Positions 42,763 to 50,949 of a stretch of DNA of 64,000 bases are shown piece by piece (within the stretch, counting starts at the first letter, position 1; every line of letters begins with the position of its first letter). The DNA is taken from positions 1 to 64,000 of the forward strand of contig JAFUXF010000042.1 of assembly GCA_017477185.1 (NCBI GenBank), read 5' to 3'. The DNA comes from Alphaproteobacteria bacterium (GTDB lineage Bacteria; Pseudomonadota; Alphaproteobacteria; RF32; CAG-239). The position numbers and the translations under genes are program-made. Below the pieces are notes generated by a model that saw only the letters and a program-made list of their open reading frames with translations, ran no database searches and had not been told where the DNA came from.

Positions 42763-44031
42763 ATGAGAAGAGTTGTTGTTACGGGCATGGGTATTGTTTC
42801 GCCTTTTGGAAGGGGCGTTGAATATAACTGGAAATCTATTTTAGAGGGTAAATCAGCTATCCGGCAAATTGAAGGAATCGATTTGAAAGATATTCCGGTT
42901 CATATTGCCGGACAGGTTCCTTTTGGCAAAGGTGAGCATGATTTTGATCCGGATACAGTTATGGCTCCGAAAGATCAAAAAAAGTGCGATAAATTTATTC
43001 TCTATGGTTTGGCTGCCGGTGGTGATGCTATTGAGGATTCAGGGTGGAAGCCTGAAAATGAGGAAGATAAGTATCGTTCCGGAGTGATGATGGGATCCGG
43101 AATCGGTGGTCTAGAAGTTATTTATGAAAATTCTATTTCTTTTCATGAAGTTGGTATTAAGAAAATTTCGCCGTTTTTTATCCCTGCTGTTCTAATCAAT
43201 TTGGTTTCAGGAAATCTATCAATTAAATATGGGTATAAAGGTCCGAATCATGCCTGTGTGACAGCTTGTTCTACCGGAACACATGCAATTGGAGATGCTG
43301 CTAATATTATTGCTCGAGGTGATGCTGATGTGATGGTTGCCGGTGGTGCAGAATCGGCAGTGAATTGTTTGGCTCTCTCCGGCTTCGCGCGGATGAAAGC
43401 TGTGACTTCCGATTTTAATGATAGACCGCAGGAAGCCTCTCGTCCTTGGGATGCTGAGCGTAGCGGTTTTGTTATGGGAGAGGGGTCTGGTGCTGTTGTG
43501 TTGGAAGAGTTGGAGCACGCTAAGGCGCGTGGTGCTAAAATTTATGCAGAAGTTGTCGGATACGGAATGAGCGGTGATGCTTATCATATTACGGCTCCGT
43601 CAGGAGATGGGGCATATCGTGCCATGAAGATGGCTGTTGAACATGCCGCTGAAAATGGAGTTCCGATGGAGGATATTAATTATATTAATGCACATGGAAC
43701 ATCAACCCCGTTGGGAGATGTCGGTGAAGCAGAAGCTGTTAAAAAATTATTTGGTGAGCATATTAAGACTTTATCAATGTCTTCAACCAAATCTTCAATA
43801 GGACACTTGTTGGGAGCTGCCGGTGCTGTTGAAGCTGTTTTATCAATTTTAGCATTACGCGATCAGATTTGTCCTCCGACTTTGAATTTACATCATCCTG
43901 ATGAAGCTGTTAAAGATATGGATTTGGTGCCATTGGTTGCGAAAAAGCGTGAAATTAAAGCCGTTATGTCAAATTCATTTGGTTTTGGTGGAACCAATTC
44001 ATCATTAGTTTTGAAAAAATATAAAGCCTAG
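42763..44031 (+). CDS. fabF: 3-oxoacyl-[acyl-carrier-protein] synthase II
   Basis: 422 residues, full length. The Cys-His-His triad is visible: active cysteine in VTACSTGTHAIG, histidines in NAHGTSTPLGD and SSIGHLLGAAGA. It condenses malonyl-ACP with acyl-ACP in fatty acid elongation. AGAGG lies upstream of the ATG. It stands between acpP and mltG; the spacing to mltG is 10 bases, so those two are co-transcribed. Confidence 0.97.
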   Translation: MRRVVVTGMGIVSPFGRGVEYNWKSILEGKSAIRQIEGIDLKDIPVHIAGQVPFGKGEHDFDPDTVMAPKDQKKCDKFILYGLAAGGDAIEDSGWKPENEEDKYRSGVMMGSGIGGLEVIYENSISFHEVGIKKISPFFIPAVLINLVSGNLSIKYGYKGPNHACVTACSTGTHAIGDAANIIARGDADVMVAGGAESAVNCLALSGFARMKAVTSDFNDRPQEASRPWDAERSGFVMGEGSGAVVLEELEHAKARGAKIYAEVVGYGMSGDAYHITAPSGDGAYRAMKMAVEHAAENGVPMEDINYINAHGTSTPLGDVGEAEAVKKLFGEHIKTLSMSSTKSSIGHLLGAAGAVEAVLSILALRDQICPPTLNLHHPDEAVKDMDLVPLVAKKREIKAVMSNSFGFGGTNSSLVLKKYKA

Positions 44032-44041
44032 GTTTATCCGG

Positions 44042-44998
44042 ATGAAATGGATTGGGTCTCTTTTTATTGCACTTGTGCTGGTTGTGATATCTGGCGGTGT
44101 CTTCTTTAATCATGTGATATACAGTGCCGGACCTCTTCAAGAGAATGCTGTGGTGGAAATTAGTCGCGGTGTCTCTTCGCAAAAGGTGGCTGAAATTTTG
44201 GGTGAGCGTCGTGTTATTGCAAGTCCCCTATGGTTTCGCTTGTTGTTAAAATATCGTCAGGCAGATGCTGATCTTAAGGCAGGAGAATATTTGTTTCCGG
44301 CTCATTTAACAATGGTTGAAGTGCTAGAAAAGTTGCGTAGAGGAGATGTGCTTTATCATAAATTTACTATTCCGGAAGGATATACCGTCAGGCAGGTTAT
44401 GACGCAGCTTATGCAGGAGGAAATGCTTGAGGGAGATATTACTCAGGCTCCGGCAGAAGGAGATATCTTTCCAGAAACCTATACTTTTCAAAAAAGAGAA
44501 CAGAGAGCTGCAATTATAGAAAAAGCTGTTTCAGCGATGCAGCGTAAATTGCAAGAAATTTGGGAACAGCGAGAAGAGGGCTTGCCATATAAAAATAAGC
44601 AAGAGATGTTGGTTATGGCCTCTATTATTGAAAAGGAAACAGGTGTCGGAGATGAGCGTGCAAAAGTTGCTTCGGTCTTTGTAAACCGCTTGCGCAAAGG
44701 TATGCTGTTGCAAACAGATCCGACGGTTATATATGCACTTACCAGTGGTAAAGAAGAATTGGATCGTGCTTTAACATATAAAGATTTACAGGTTGATAAT
44801 CCATACAATACATATAAATATGTCGGTTTGCCGCCAACCCCTATCTGTAATCCGGGAGAAGAAGCTATTTATGCTGCAGCACATCCGGCGCAAACGGATT
44901 ACTTGTATTTTGTAGCAAATGGTACAGGTGGACATAACTTTGCTAAGACTCTGAAAGAGCATAATGCAAATGTTGCTTATTGGAAAACTGTTCGGTAA
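44042..44998 (+). CDS. mltG: Endolytic transglycosylase MltG
   Basis: 318 residues. An N-terminal membrane anchor (about 3-22) precedes a LysM-like part and the YceG/MltG domain. Family blocks: IPEGYTVRQVMTQL, EGDIFPETYTF, the catalytic-glutamate region VMASIIEKETGV, RLRKGMLLQTDPTVIYAL, and NPYNTYKYVGLPPTPICNPG. It cleaves nascent glycan strands at the inner membrane and sets their length. The position after fabF is conserved. No strong ribosome-binding site is seen; translation may be coupled to fabF. Confidence 0.95.
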   Translation: MKWIGSLFIALVLVVISGGVFFNHVIYSAGPLQENAVVEISRGVSSQKVAEILGERRVIASPLWFRLLLKYRQADADLKAGEYLFPAHLTMVEVLEKLRRGDVLYHKFTIPEGYTVRQVMTQLMQEEMLEGDITQAPAEGDIFPETYTFQKREQRAAIIEKAVSAMQRKLQEIWEQREEGLPYKNKQEMLVMASIIEKETGVGDERAKVASVFVNRLRKGMLLQTDPTVIYALTSGKEELDRALTYKDLQVDNPYNTYKYVGLPPTPICNPGEEAIYAAAHPAQTDYLYFVANGTGGHNFAKTLKEHNANVAYWKTVR

Positions 44999-45072
44999 AA
45001 TTCTGCTTGCTTTTTTTATTTGTAACTGTATACTTTGGGTAGTTTGGATATTATTTTCTAATTATTTGGCTT

Positions 45073-45309
45073 ATGGTTACGTTAGATGTTTTGAAGGCAG
45101 TCTTGCAAGATGTTTGCGTTGTAGATAGCCTGAATGGTATAGAAGATGATCTGATTTTGTCTTCGAGTTTTGATCTCAATTTTGGAATGGATAGCTTGGA
45201 TTTCCAAGATGTTATTTCAAAAATGGAAGCACTGACAGGAAAAGATGCTCCTTGTAATGTGTCTGTCACGGATACAGTAGCAAGTTTTCTTGAAAAGTGG
45301 AACCGATAG
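45073..45309 (+). CDS. Divergent acyl-carrier-like protein 1
   Basis: 78 residues. The phosphopantetheine site is FGMDSLDFQDVISKM (Ser about residue 40), with the usual acidic surroundings and four-helix pattern. It differs strongly from AcpP at 42371. It contains two extra cysteines (DVCVVD, APCNVS). No Shine-Dalgarno sequence; the ATG follows TAATTATTTGGCTT. It has its own strong terminator. A dedicated carrier for a special acyl group or a peptide-type product is possible, but no matching synthase lies beside it. Confidence 0.78.
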   Translation: MVTLDVLKAVLQDVCVVDSLNGIEDDLILSSSFDLNFGMDSLDFQDVISKMEALTGKDAPCNVSVTDTVASFLEKWNR

Positions 45310-45310
45310 A

Positions 45311-45344
45311 AATGTTTTGCCGTTTTTCGGCAAGACATTTTTTT
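45311..45344 (+). terminator. Terminator after carrier protein 1
   Basis: AATGTTTTGCCG and CGGCAAGACATT pair (one G-U) around TTTTT and run into T7. Confidence 0.87.
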
Positions 45345-45415
45345 ATATCTTGACCATAAGACTTTAAAATGCTAAGGAATAAATGTTATTAAAATTATTG
45401 TTAAATTATAAAATT

Positions 45416-45664
45416 ATGAAAAAAATAAAATTAGGAGATGTACGCTCGGCGTTAGTTGCGTTGGAGTTTTTAACTCAAGAAGAGTGCGATGAATTATCAG
45501 ACCAAGAGTTGCTGAAACAGAATTTTCAAGAGGATTTAGGAATGGATAGTCTTGATCTTATCCTTCTGTTGGAACGTCTGGAGGGTGCTAATGAACTTTC
45601 TTTGGTTGATATTGAGGTTTGGGACTGTAAATGTGTCAAAGATTTACTCGATATATCAGCCTAA
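45416..45664 (+). CDS. Divergent acyl-carrier-like protein 2
   Basis: 82 residues from the ATG at 45416; an ATG 11 codons upstream is less likely because its residues are AT-biased leader sequence. The carrier site is DLGMDSLDLILLLERL (Ser about residue 47). The chain has a longer N-terminal helix region than AcpP and a late WDCKCVKDLL. No Shine-Dalgarno sequence; the leader is AAATTATAAAATT. It resembles carrier protein 1 in the GMDSLD core and in the type of leader, suggesting a pair of related special-purpose carriers. Confidence 0.75.
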   Translation: MKKIKLGDVRSALVALEFLTQEECDELSDQELLKQNFQEDLGMDSLDLILLLERLEGANELSLVDIEVWDCKCVKDLLDISA

Positions 45665-45671
45665 TAGTTAA

Positions 45672-45706
45672 GAGAAAGCCGTGTGTTAGTCTCACGGCTT
45701 TTTTTA
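45672..45706. terminator. Bidirectional terminator
   Basis: AAAGCCGTG and CACGGCTTT pair around TGTTAGTCT and run into T6; it also overlaps the 3' end of the convergent DUF2769-like gene. Confidence 0.82.
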
Positions 45707-46033
45707 TGCTTGGTGCACAGGGTGAATAGGAATTTGATTATGACGATTTGTTTTGCATAATCCTCCGGTAGATAAACAAAATTCTTGACGATTGAGGTCA
45801 TATTTTTTGTAATTTTCACAGCTATAGCACATACATCCTTTACTTTCCGTAATGCAGTGACTTTTTTCAAAGGCACAGTACATTCCTTCAAAATGTTCGG
45901 TTGTTTCAAAATTATTCATGAGTTTATATAGATTTTCCGGCATAACTTTTATTTTGCATCCTAAGCTGTAGGAAGGGCAGTCTGCACATTGACAGTTTTC
46001 GAGATTTTCTTTTGTTTTTGGAATTAGAGACAT
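45704..46033 (-). CDS. DUF2769-like cysteine-rich protein
   Basis: 109 residues with about 14 cysteines. The start, ENCQCADCPSYSLGC, fits the DUF2769 layout (C-x-C-x2-C then C), and later blocks (GMYCAFEKSHC, GCMCYSCENYKKY, FCLSTGGLC) add more cysteines. Such proteins probably hold metal or iron-sulfur centres; function unknown. The ATG follows AGGAGAAAGATC, a good site. It is a single gene, convergent with carrier protein 2. Confidence 0.72.
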   Translation of the reverse strand: MSLIPKTKENLENCQCADCPSYSLGCKIKVMPENLYKLMNNFETTEHFEGMYCAFEKSHCITESKGCMCYSCENYKKYDLNRQEFCLSTGGLCKTNRHNQIPIHPVHQA

Positions 46034-46097
46034 GATCTTTCTCCTGTAAATAATTGCGAGAAAAAGATAATTATTTCTTTTGTTTTTTCAAGAAGGA

Positions 46098-47207
46098 TTA
46101 AAAATATTCTTTGATATCGATATTATCTATCTGTTCTGTTTTTAAGTATTTTTGAGCATATTTTAAGAATATTTTTTTGCGTAAAAACAGATGATAGACA
46201 TCTTCATCGATTTGTCCGTTATTTTTCATGTCTTGCAGTATTCTTAAAGCATCAGATAATTTTTTTGGCGATTTATAGGGACGATCCGATGATGTTAAGG
46301 CTTCAAAAATATCGGCTAATGTAATGATTTTTCCTGCTAAAGAAAGATGTTCATCAGTTAATCCATGAGGGTAACCTTTGCCGTTTGGGCGTTCATGGTG
46401 TTGAGCAGCATAACGAGAAATACATTGATATTTACCGGATAAAGGGATCAGCTTAAATATATTTTCTGTTTCCAAAGCATGCTCTTCTATTTTTTTGCGT
46501 TCTTCAAAACTTAAGGTACCGCGTTGGATACTGAGATTATGGAGTTCTCCTGTCGGAATATCTAAAAAAATATCTTCCGGATTATCTTGTAATAAGGTTT
46601 CATAGTTACTTTTGGCGTACTGTTGTTGCTGGGTATCAGAAAGTTTTTGGCACTCATTCCAAGACAAACCCTGCAAACGGTTGAAATAGCGTTTGAAGGT
46701 TTTTTGCCCGATTTTTTGCAGCCTTTGAATATCTTTTTCCGTGATTGCGGTTTCACCAAGATTGGTATAAGCGATAAAAGCGTAATCTTCTTCTAATTCT
46801 TGAATGGTTTCTTTTAGTTTAGCTTTTGCTTTAGAAGTATTTTGCGGATTAGCAATTATCTTTTTCAGGCAAGCAATTTCAGCATCGCGTCTTAAAATTT
46901 CAAAACGATTGCGAATCTCATGAATGCGATTATGCAAGCATTCAAGTTTGGTACTTTTGGTTAACAAATAATCAGGAGATGTTGTTTTGCCGCAATCATG
47001 CAATTGAGCTGCCAAATCAATGTTACACAGCTCTTCTTTTGAAAAAAGAGGTTTTTTATTTTTTTTGGTGAATGCCTTGGCTATCATTACCGACAGAATA
47101 GGGACATTTTGGATGTGTTGAAGTGTATGAGGAGCTCTTACCTTCAAAATATGAAACATAATTTTGCTGATGACTTCAAGTTGCTGAATAATAGTATTTT
47201 TTGCCAT
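46098..47207 (-). CDS. HD-GYP-type HD-domain protein
   Basis: 369 residues. The HD motif is in AAQLHDCGKTTSPDYLLTK (His70-Asp71), and the GYP-type block in HHERPNGKGYPHGL (about 265-285), followed by ITLADIFEALTSSDRPY. A long helical insertion (about 85-230, rich in Lys/Glu/Gln) separates the two, unlike a compact HD-GYP domain. Active HD-GYP proteins hydrolyse c-di-GMP. No receiver or sensory domain is recognisable. Cytoplasmic. With the two degenerate EAL proteins at 8060-10645 it is the only plausible active c-di-GMP hydrolase in the window. Confidence 0.84.
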   Translation of the reverse strand: MAKNTIIQQLEVISKIMFHILKVRAPHTLQHIQNVPILSVMIAKAFTKKNKKPLFSKEELCNIDLAAQLHDCGKTTSPDYLLTKSTKLECLHNRIHEIRNRFEILRRDAEIACLKKIIANPQNTSKAKAKLKETIQELEEDYAFIAYTNLGETAITEKDIQRLQKIGQKTFKRYFNRLQGLSWNECQKLSDTQQQQYAKSNYETLLQDNPEDIFLDIPTGELHNLSIQRGTLSFEERKKIEEHALETENIFKLIPLSGKYQCISRYAAQHHERPNGKGYPHGLTDEHLSLAGKIITLADIFEALTSSDRPYKSPKKLSDALRILQDMKNNGQIDEDVYHLFLRKKIFLKYAQKYLKTEQIDNIDIKEYF

Positions 47208-47265
47208 GACACCTAATCCTCTACCTCGTTAGGTGTATTCTAAAACAAAATTATTTAATAAATCA

Positions 47266-48375
47266 TCAACTTATTTTAGAAATCAAATAATTAATATCAC
47301 TTTCGCTTAATTCTTCATCTGCATTGTTAATGCTTAAGATGCGCTCAATAACTTTATGAACGAAGGTATCTTTAGCATTTTTGCCACAATCAAACTTAAT
47401 ATCTTTGATTACATTTAAGGCACTGAAGACTGCCGGAAACATTGACTTCGGAATAAATGCTTTGCGGAGTAAATTGCGAATCACAAAGTCTGCCTGATTA
47501 TTGAATAAGATTTTTCTAACTTCAAGAAGAGGGGTATCTGATAAATAAACCAGAGCATATTCAAAAAATTTTAAATCTCCCATGCAAATGGCTCGAACAA
47601 CCAAAGATGGCGTTAAACGATCAGATTTATAAAGTTGGCGAACCAAGTCATCTATTTGTTTGTCGGAACTGAAATCTTCAGAGATTTTTAAGGTTGACTT
47701 TTCTTTCACTTGTTCAACAAGGTCGCTGGCAATATTTTCAGGTAAATCGTGCACCATAATTAAACGTTTTTTCAGCTCATCAGATAACACATCCATCATT
47801 TTACTGATAATGTTTGCAGGGAGCTGGGCTCTGTATACCAGTTTTTCTTTGATATCCTCATTGTCTTTATAGCGATTGATTAAACTTTCATAAGTTTCTT
47901 CTGCAATTTGCGCGCTTTCATTTAAGATAAGTGTGCTGACGACTTCATCCGGACATTTTTGGGAAATGATATGTGAAATTTCTTCCGGTAAAGCGTGTCG
48001 GCTAGCAACGGCTTTTTGCTTGGAGACATCACGGCTTTCAATAATGCTGATAAGATCATCATTACTCAAACCATTATATATTTTAATGAATGGAACAGAA
48101 ACAGTCTCTGTGTCTGATATGATGTTTGCGACAATATCATGGGGAAGATTTCGGCTGTTTTTGATGCTTTCAGCCAAGACTTCACGCACCTTAACCTCAA
48201 TATCTTGTACCATGATTCTGAAGATATCTTCTGCCAGTTGGCGTCCACGTTCGGATAATTCTTCTCCCGAAACGTAGTAATGTGCAATTTTTTTGATAGT
48301 TGAACTCTTATTTTCTACCGACTGTCCTTTAGCTAAAGAGGCGACGTCTTCCTGTGTTAAATTTAAATCATTCAT
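47266..48375 (-). CDS. DUF2336-family protein
   Basis: 369 residues, entirely helical repeats, HEAT-like: SGEELSERGRQLAEDIFRIMV, VREVLAESIKNSRNLPHDIV, then repeated LP-containing blocks (HALPEEISHII, AQLPANIISKM, HDLPENIASDL) spaced about 35-40 residues. This matches the alphaproteobacterial DUF2336 family. The role is unknown; similar proteins are found beside signalling genes. No signal peptide. The HD-GYP gene follows on the same strand after 58 bases. Confidence 0.82.
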   Translation of the reverse strand: MNDLNLTQEDVASLAKGQSVENKSSTIKKIAHYYVSGEELSERGRQLAEDIFRIMVQDIEVKVREVLAESIKNSRNLPHDIVANIISDTETVSVPFIKIYNGLSNDDLISIIESRDVSKQKAVASRHALPEEISHIISQKCPDEVVSTLILNESAQIAEETYESLINRYKDNEDIKEKLVYRAQLPANIISKMMDVLSDELKKRLIMVHDLPENIASDLVEQVKEKSTLKISEDFSSDKQIDDLVRQLYKSDRLTPSLVVRAICMGDLKFFEYALVYLSDTPLLEVRKILFNNQADFVIRNLLRKAFIPKSMFPAVFSALNVIKDIKFDCGKNAKDTFVHKVIERILSINNADEELSESDINYLISKIS

Positions 48376-48461
48376 GGTGTAACCCTATTTGATACTATTT
48401 TTCCTACTTATAGCATAACTTAATTATTATGCAAATAAGTTTTGTGATTTTATGCTATTTT

Positions 48462-49373
48462 TTATTCGTTTTTTGGGAGAGACAGGGGTGCTAATTCGGC
48501 TTCATCAATATTCGTTAATTCATAAAAGGTTATCGTGTAATCCAAGATACCGGCAAAATTTTGTAAATTTGAGGCTGGATTTAAGGTATGAGCAATATTG
48601 CGTCCTAATACAGGAGAGCCTTTTGATTTTATTGTTGAACGATTGGTTCGAAACATCTCATAATTGATATCAGAATTGAGTTTTAGTGCAAATGATTGCA
48701 TTGAAGCGTATAGTGTTGGGAAAATTTTATAACGATAGCTGTTATCGTCTCGTTCATCTTGAGGCTTAAGCCCCTCATCAGTGTACCACGCAACCTCACG
48801 GTATAAAGAGTTTGCTTCAGAGACAACGCGATTAGTTCCCCAGTTGCTTTCAATGGCAGCAGCCGCTATTAGCAAAGAAGGGGGAATTTCATCAACTTTT
48901 GTAGATAGCTGTTCAAAGAAAAATTGGTAGCGTTGATTTGCCTCTAAGCGCGTGAAAATATCATATTTAGCGGCTTTATCTTCTATAATTTTCTGCTGTT
49001 TCTGTGTTAACTTTTTGTTTTGCACAAAGTCTTTTTTTATCTCTTCAATTTCAAGTCTTTCGAGAGCCAATTCTTCATTTAATTTCAGGCTTAGCGGAAT
49101 TAAAATTTGTAGAAATAATTTGTTGCGTTTTTGCGAATCGGTTATGCTCTTAAAATCAACAGGCAGTGATTGCAAAAAAATAGGAGGATATTGCCAATTG
49201 GGCATATAGATATAGTCTCGGTATTTATAATCATGGTAGACTTTCTCTAATTGCGATAAGGTTATATGATTGAGATAAATTCCATCATAACGAATATCAA
49301 TTTCTGATTCTGTGGCATTAATAGAAAATGAAATTAAAAGGGCAGTAAGCCATGTTAGGAAAAATTTTTTCAT
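48462..49373 (-). CDS. Bax-like N-acetylglucosaminidase, exported
   Basis: 303 residues. A signal peptide (about 1-20, LLISFSINA) leads to a helical region (about 60-155) and a C-terminal glucosaminidase (GH73-type) domain as in E. coli Bax. The catalytic glutamate is probably in IAAAAIESNWGTNR; the SPVLGRNIAHTLN block follows. It would trim peptidoglycan in the periplasm. Its start overlaps the stop of the Nfu gene by 4 bases, and it is last of the murJ-DUF2333-nfu-bax operon. Confidence 0.85.
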   Translation of the reverse strand: MKKFFLTWLTALLISFSINATESEIDIRYDGIYLNHITLSQLEKVYHDYKYRDYIYMPNWQYPPIFLQSLPVDFKSITDSQKRNKLFLQILIPLSLKLNEELALERLEIEEIKKDFVQNKKLTQKQQKIIEDKAAKYDIFTRLEANQRYQFFFEQLSTKVDEIPPSLLIAAAAIESNWGTNRVVSEANSLYREVAWYTDEGLKPQDERDDNSYRYKIFPTLYASMQSFALKLNSDINYEMFRTNRSTIKSKGSPVLGRNIAHTLNPASNLQNFAGILDYTITFYELTNIDEAELAPLSLPKNE

Positions 49374-49915
49374 TTAGTTTCATTGATGTTTTTAACAGAT
49401 ATGACTTCAGGAATATAATTTCGTAAAATTTTTTCTACGCCATCTTTTAAGGTTTGTGAAGCATATGGGCATCCGGCACAGTGCCCCAGCATTTCAACAT
49501 ATACAACCCCTTGTTTGAAGGAGACGAATTTAATGTCACCTTCATCTCGCTGGACGGCAGGACGTATTCGGACATTGAGCAAACTGATAATTTGTTGAAT
49601 AAGGTCGTTATCCGTTTTGGGATGTTGATGGTTGATAACAATGGCTTCACCGGAAGTTAAAAAATCCATCATTTCAGCCAGAATTTGAGGCTTTAAAGTT
49701 GCCCAATCAGCCTCCGGAGATTTTGTAACAGAAATCATGTCTGTTGTCATAAAAACCGCCGTGATATCTCCTAAATCAAACAAGTTTTCAGCAAGTGGGG
49801 ATTGTCTTAGCGATTTGCTATCAATAAATTCCGCGCAGTTATCCGGTAAAATTTTTTGCGGTGGAAAAAAGTTTAAGGTATTCGGGTCGGCTGTTGTTTG
49901 AGTTTCAATAATCAT
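49370..49915 (-). CDS. Nfu-type iron-sulfur cluster carrier
   Basis: 181 residues. An N-terminal Nfu domain (about 5-90) precedes a C-terminal NifU-like domain with the cluster-binding CxxC in GHCAGCPYASQTLK (Cys146, Cys149). This two-domain form matches mitochondrial NFU1 and alphaproteobacterial homologues. It delivers 4Fe-4S clusters to target enzymes. It is third in the operon, 11 bases after the DUF2333 gene. Confidence 0.92.
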   Translation of the reverse strand: MIIETQTTADPNTLNFFPPQKILPDNCAEFIDSKSLRQSPLAENLFDLGDITAVFMTTDMISVTKSPEADWATLKPQILAEMMDFLTSGEAIVINHQHPKTDNDLIQQIISLLNVRIRPAVQRDEGDIKFVSFKQGVVYVEMLGHCAGCPYASQTLKDGVEKILRNYIPEVISVKNINETK

Positions 49916-49926
49916 TATTCTGTTCC

Positions 49927-50946
49927 TTATTTTCCGGAAAGTAGTTTTGTATTTATCTTTTCAATGGCAAAACGAGCGCGTAAAATGTAATTGTTCAGGT
50001 ATGCCAAATGGTTAGGCGCAGTCATACTGCTCAGCTCACCATTACGAATAACAGATGGTTGAATGTTGCATGCTTTTTCTAGAGCTTTAGTCAGACTTAT
50101 CCAATTTTGATATTGATTTTGTTTGACAATAATATCTTTGTAATCTTGTCCGAGAGCTTTCAATAAAATGGCATAGGCATAGACTTTTCCCTGATTATAG
50201 TAAAAAATATCATCTGCTTTTAAGTCAAACCAGTTAGAACTGTTTTCACGGATTTGAGCTTTAAGTTGATTATTACTTTGGGCCAGACTGAGATTTACCT
50301 TTTTAGTTATTATCGCTAAATCTGATGCTGTCTTATCAAGAGTAAGGTTATTCTTGGCGATGATTTCATTATATTTTATCAGGTGTCGCCGTGCTTTACG
50401 ATATTGACTGACGGCAGATGGAACCGGTTTAATTTTGTTATTAGGTGAAAACATCCAGATAGTTCCGGGATAACGTAATAGAACTGCTGCTTTATAAAGC
50501 GGGCTGATATTTTCTTTATTCGGTAGGTTTTTATCTAAACATTTTTCATAAGCGGCGGTGAATTTTGATAAGCTATCTAATATTCCTAATTGGTAGTTAG
50601 GCATATTGTCTAAGATTGCTGCCGGAAAGAAAAAAGGTAGATTCGGAGTCCAAATTTTATCATTGACTTGTTGGTTAATTAAATAAGAAATGGCATTAAG
50701 AGCGTGAGATTGATTAGGCGCATCAACAGAGATTTCCACATCAGGAGCGCGGTCAATCTTTTCAGTCAGCAAGGCCCCAAGCGGATAATATAAGATAAAG
50801 AAAATTATGATGCAAATGATAATAAAATTGAAACTGATTTCTGATAAATTGCATGTATGTTCTTGCAGATAGATTTTGCAAAGATTTAGGTATTTACTGA
50901 AATTTGTTTTTAGGATTGCAAGTAAGGTAATCAGTTTGTGGCGCAT
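49927..50946 (-). CDS. DUF2333-family membrane protein
   Basis: 339 residues. One membrane segment near the N-terminus (FNFIIICIIIFFILYYPLG, about 40-58) is followed by a large periplasmic domain with the family block WTPNLPFFFPAAILDNMPNYQLG. Helical stretches dominate the rest. Function unknown; members are anchored in the inner membrane. It starts 3 bases after the murJ stop, which suggests an envelope role. Confidence 0.84.
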   Translation of the reverse strand: MRHKLITLLAILKTNFSKYLNLCKIYLQEHTCNLSEISFNFIIICIIIFFILYYPLGALLTEKIDRAPDVEISVDAPNQSHALNAISYLINQQVNDKIWTPNLPFFFPAAILDNMPNYQLGILDSLSKFTAAYEKCLDKNLPNKENISPLYKAAVLLRYPGTIWMFSPNNKIKPVPSAVSQYRKARRHLIKYNEIIAKNNLTLDKTASDLAIITKKVNLSLAQSNNQLKAQIRENSSNWFDLKADDIFYYNQGKVYAYAILLKALGQDYKDIIVKQNQYQNWISLTKALEKACNIQPSVIRNGELSSMTAPNHLAYLNNYILRARFAIEKINTKLLSGK

Positions 50947-50949
50947 GAT

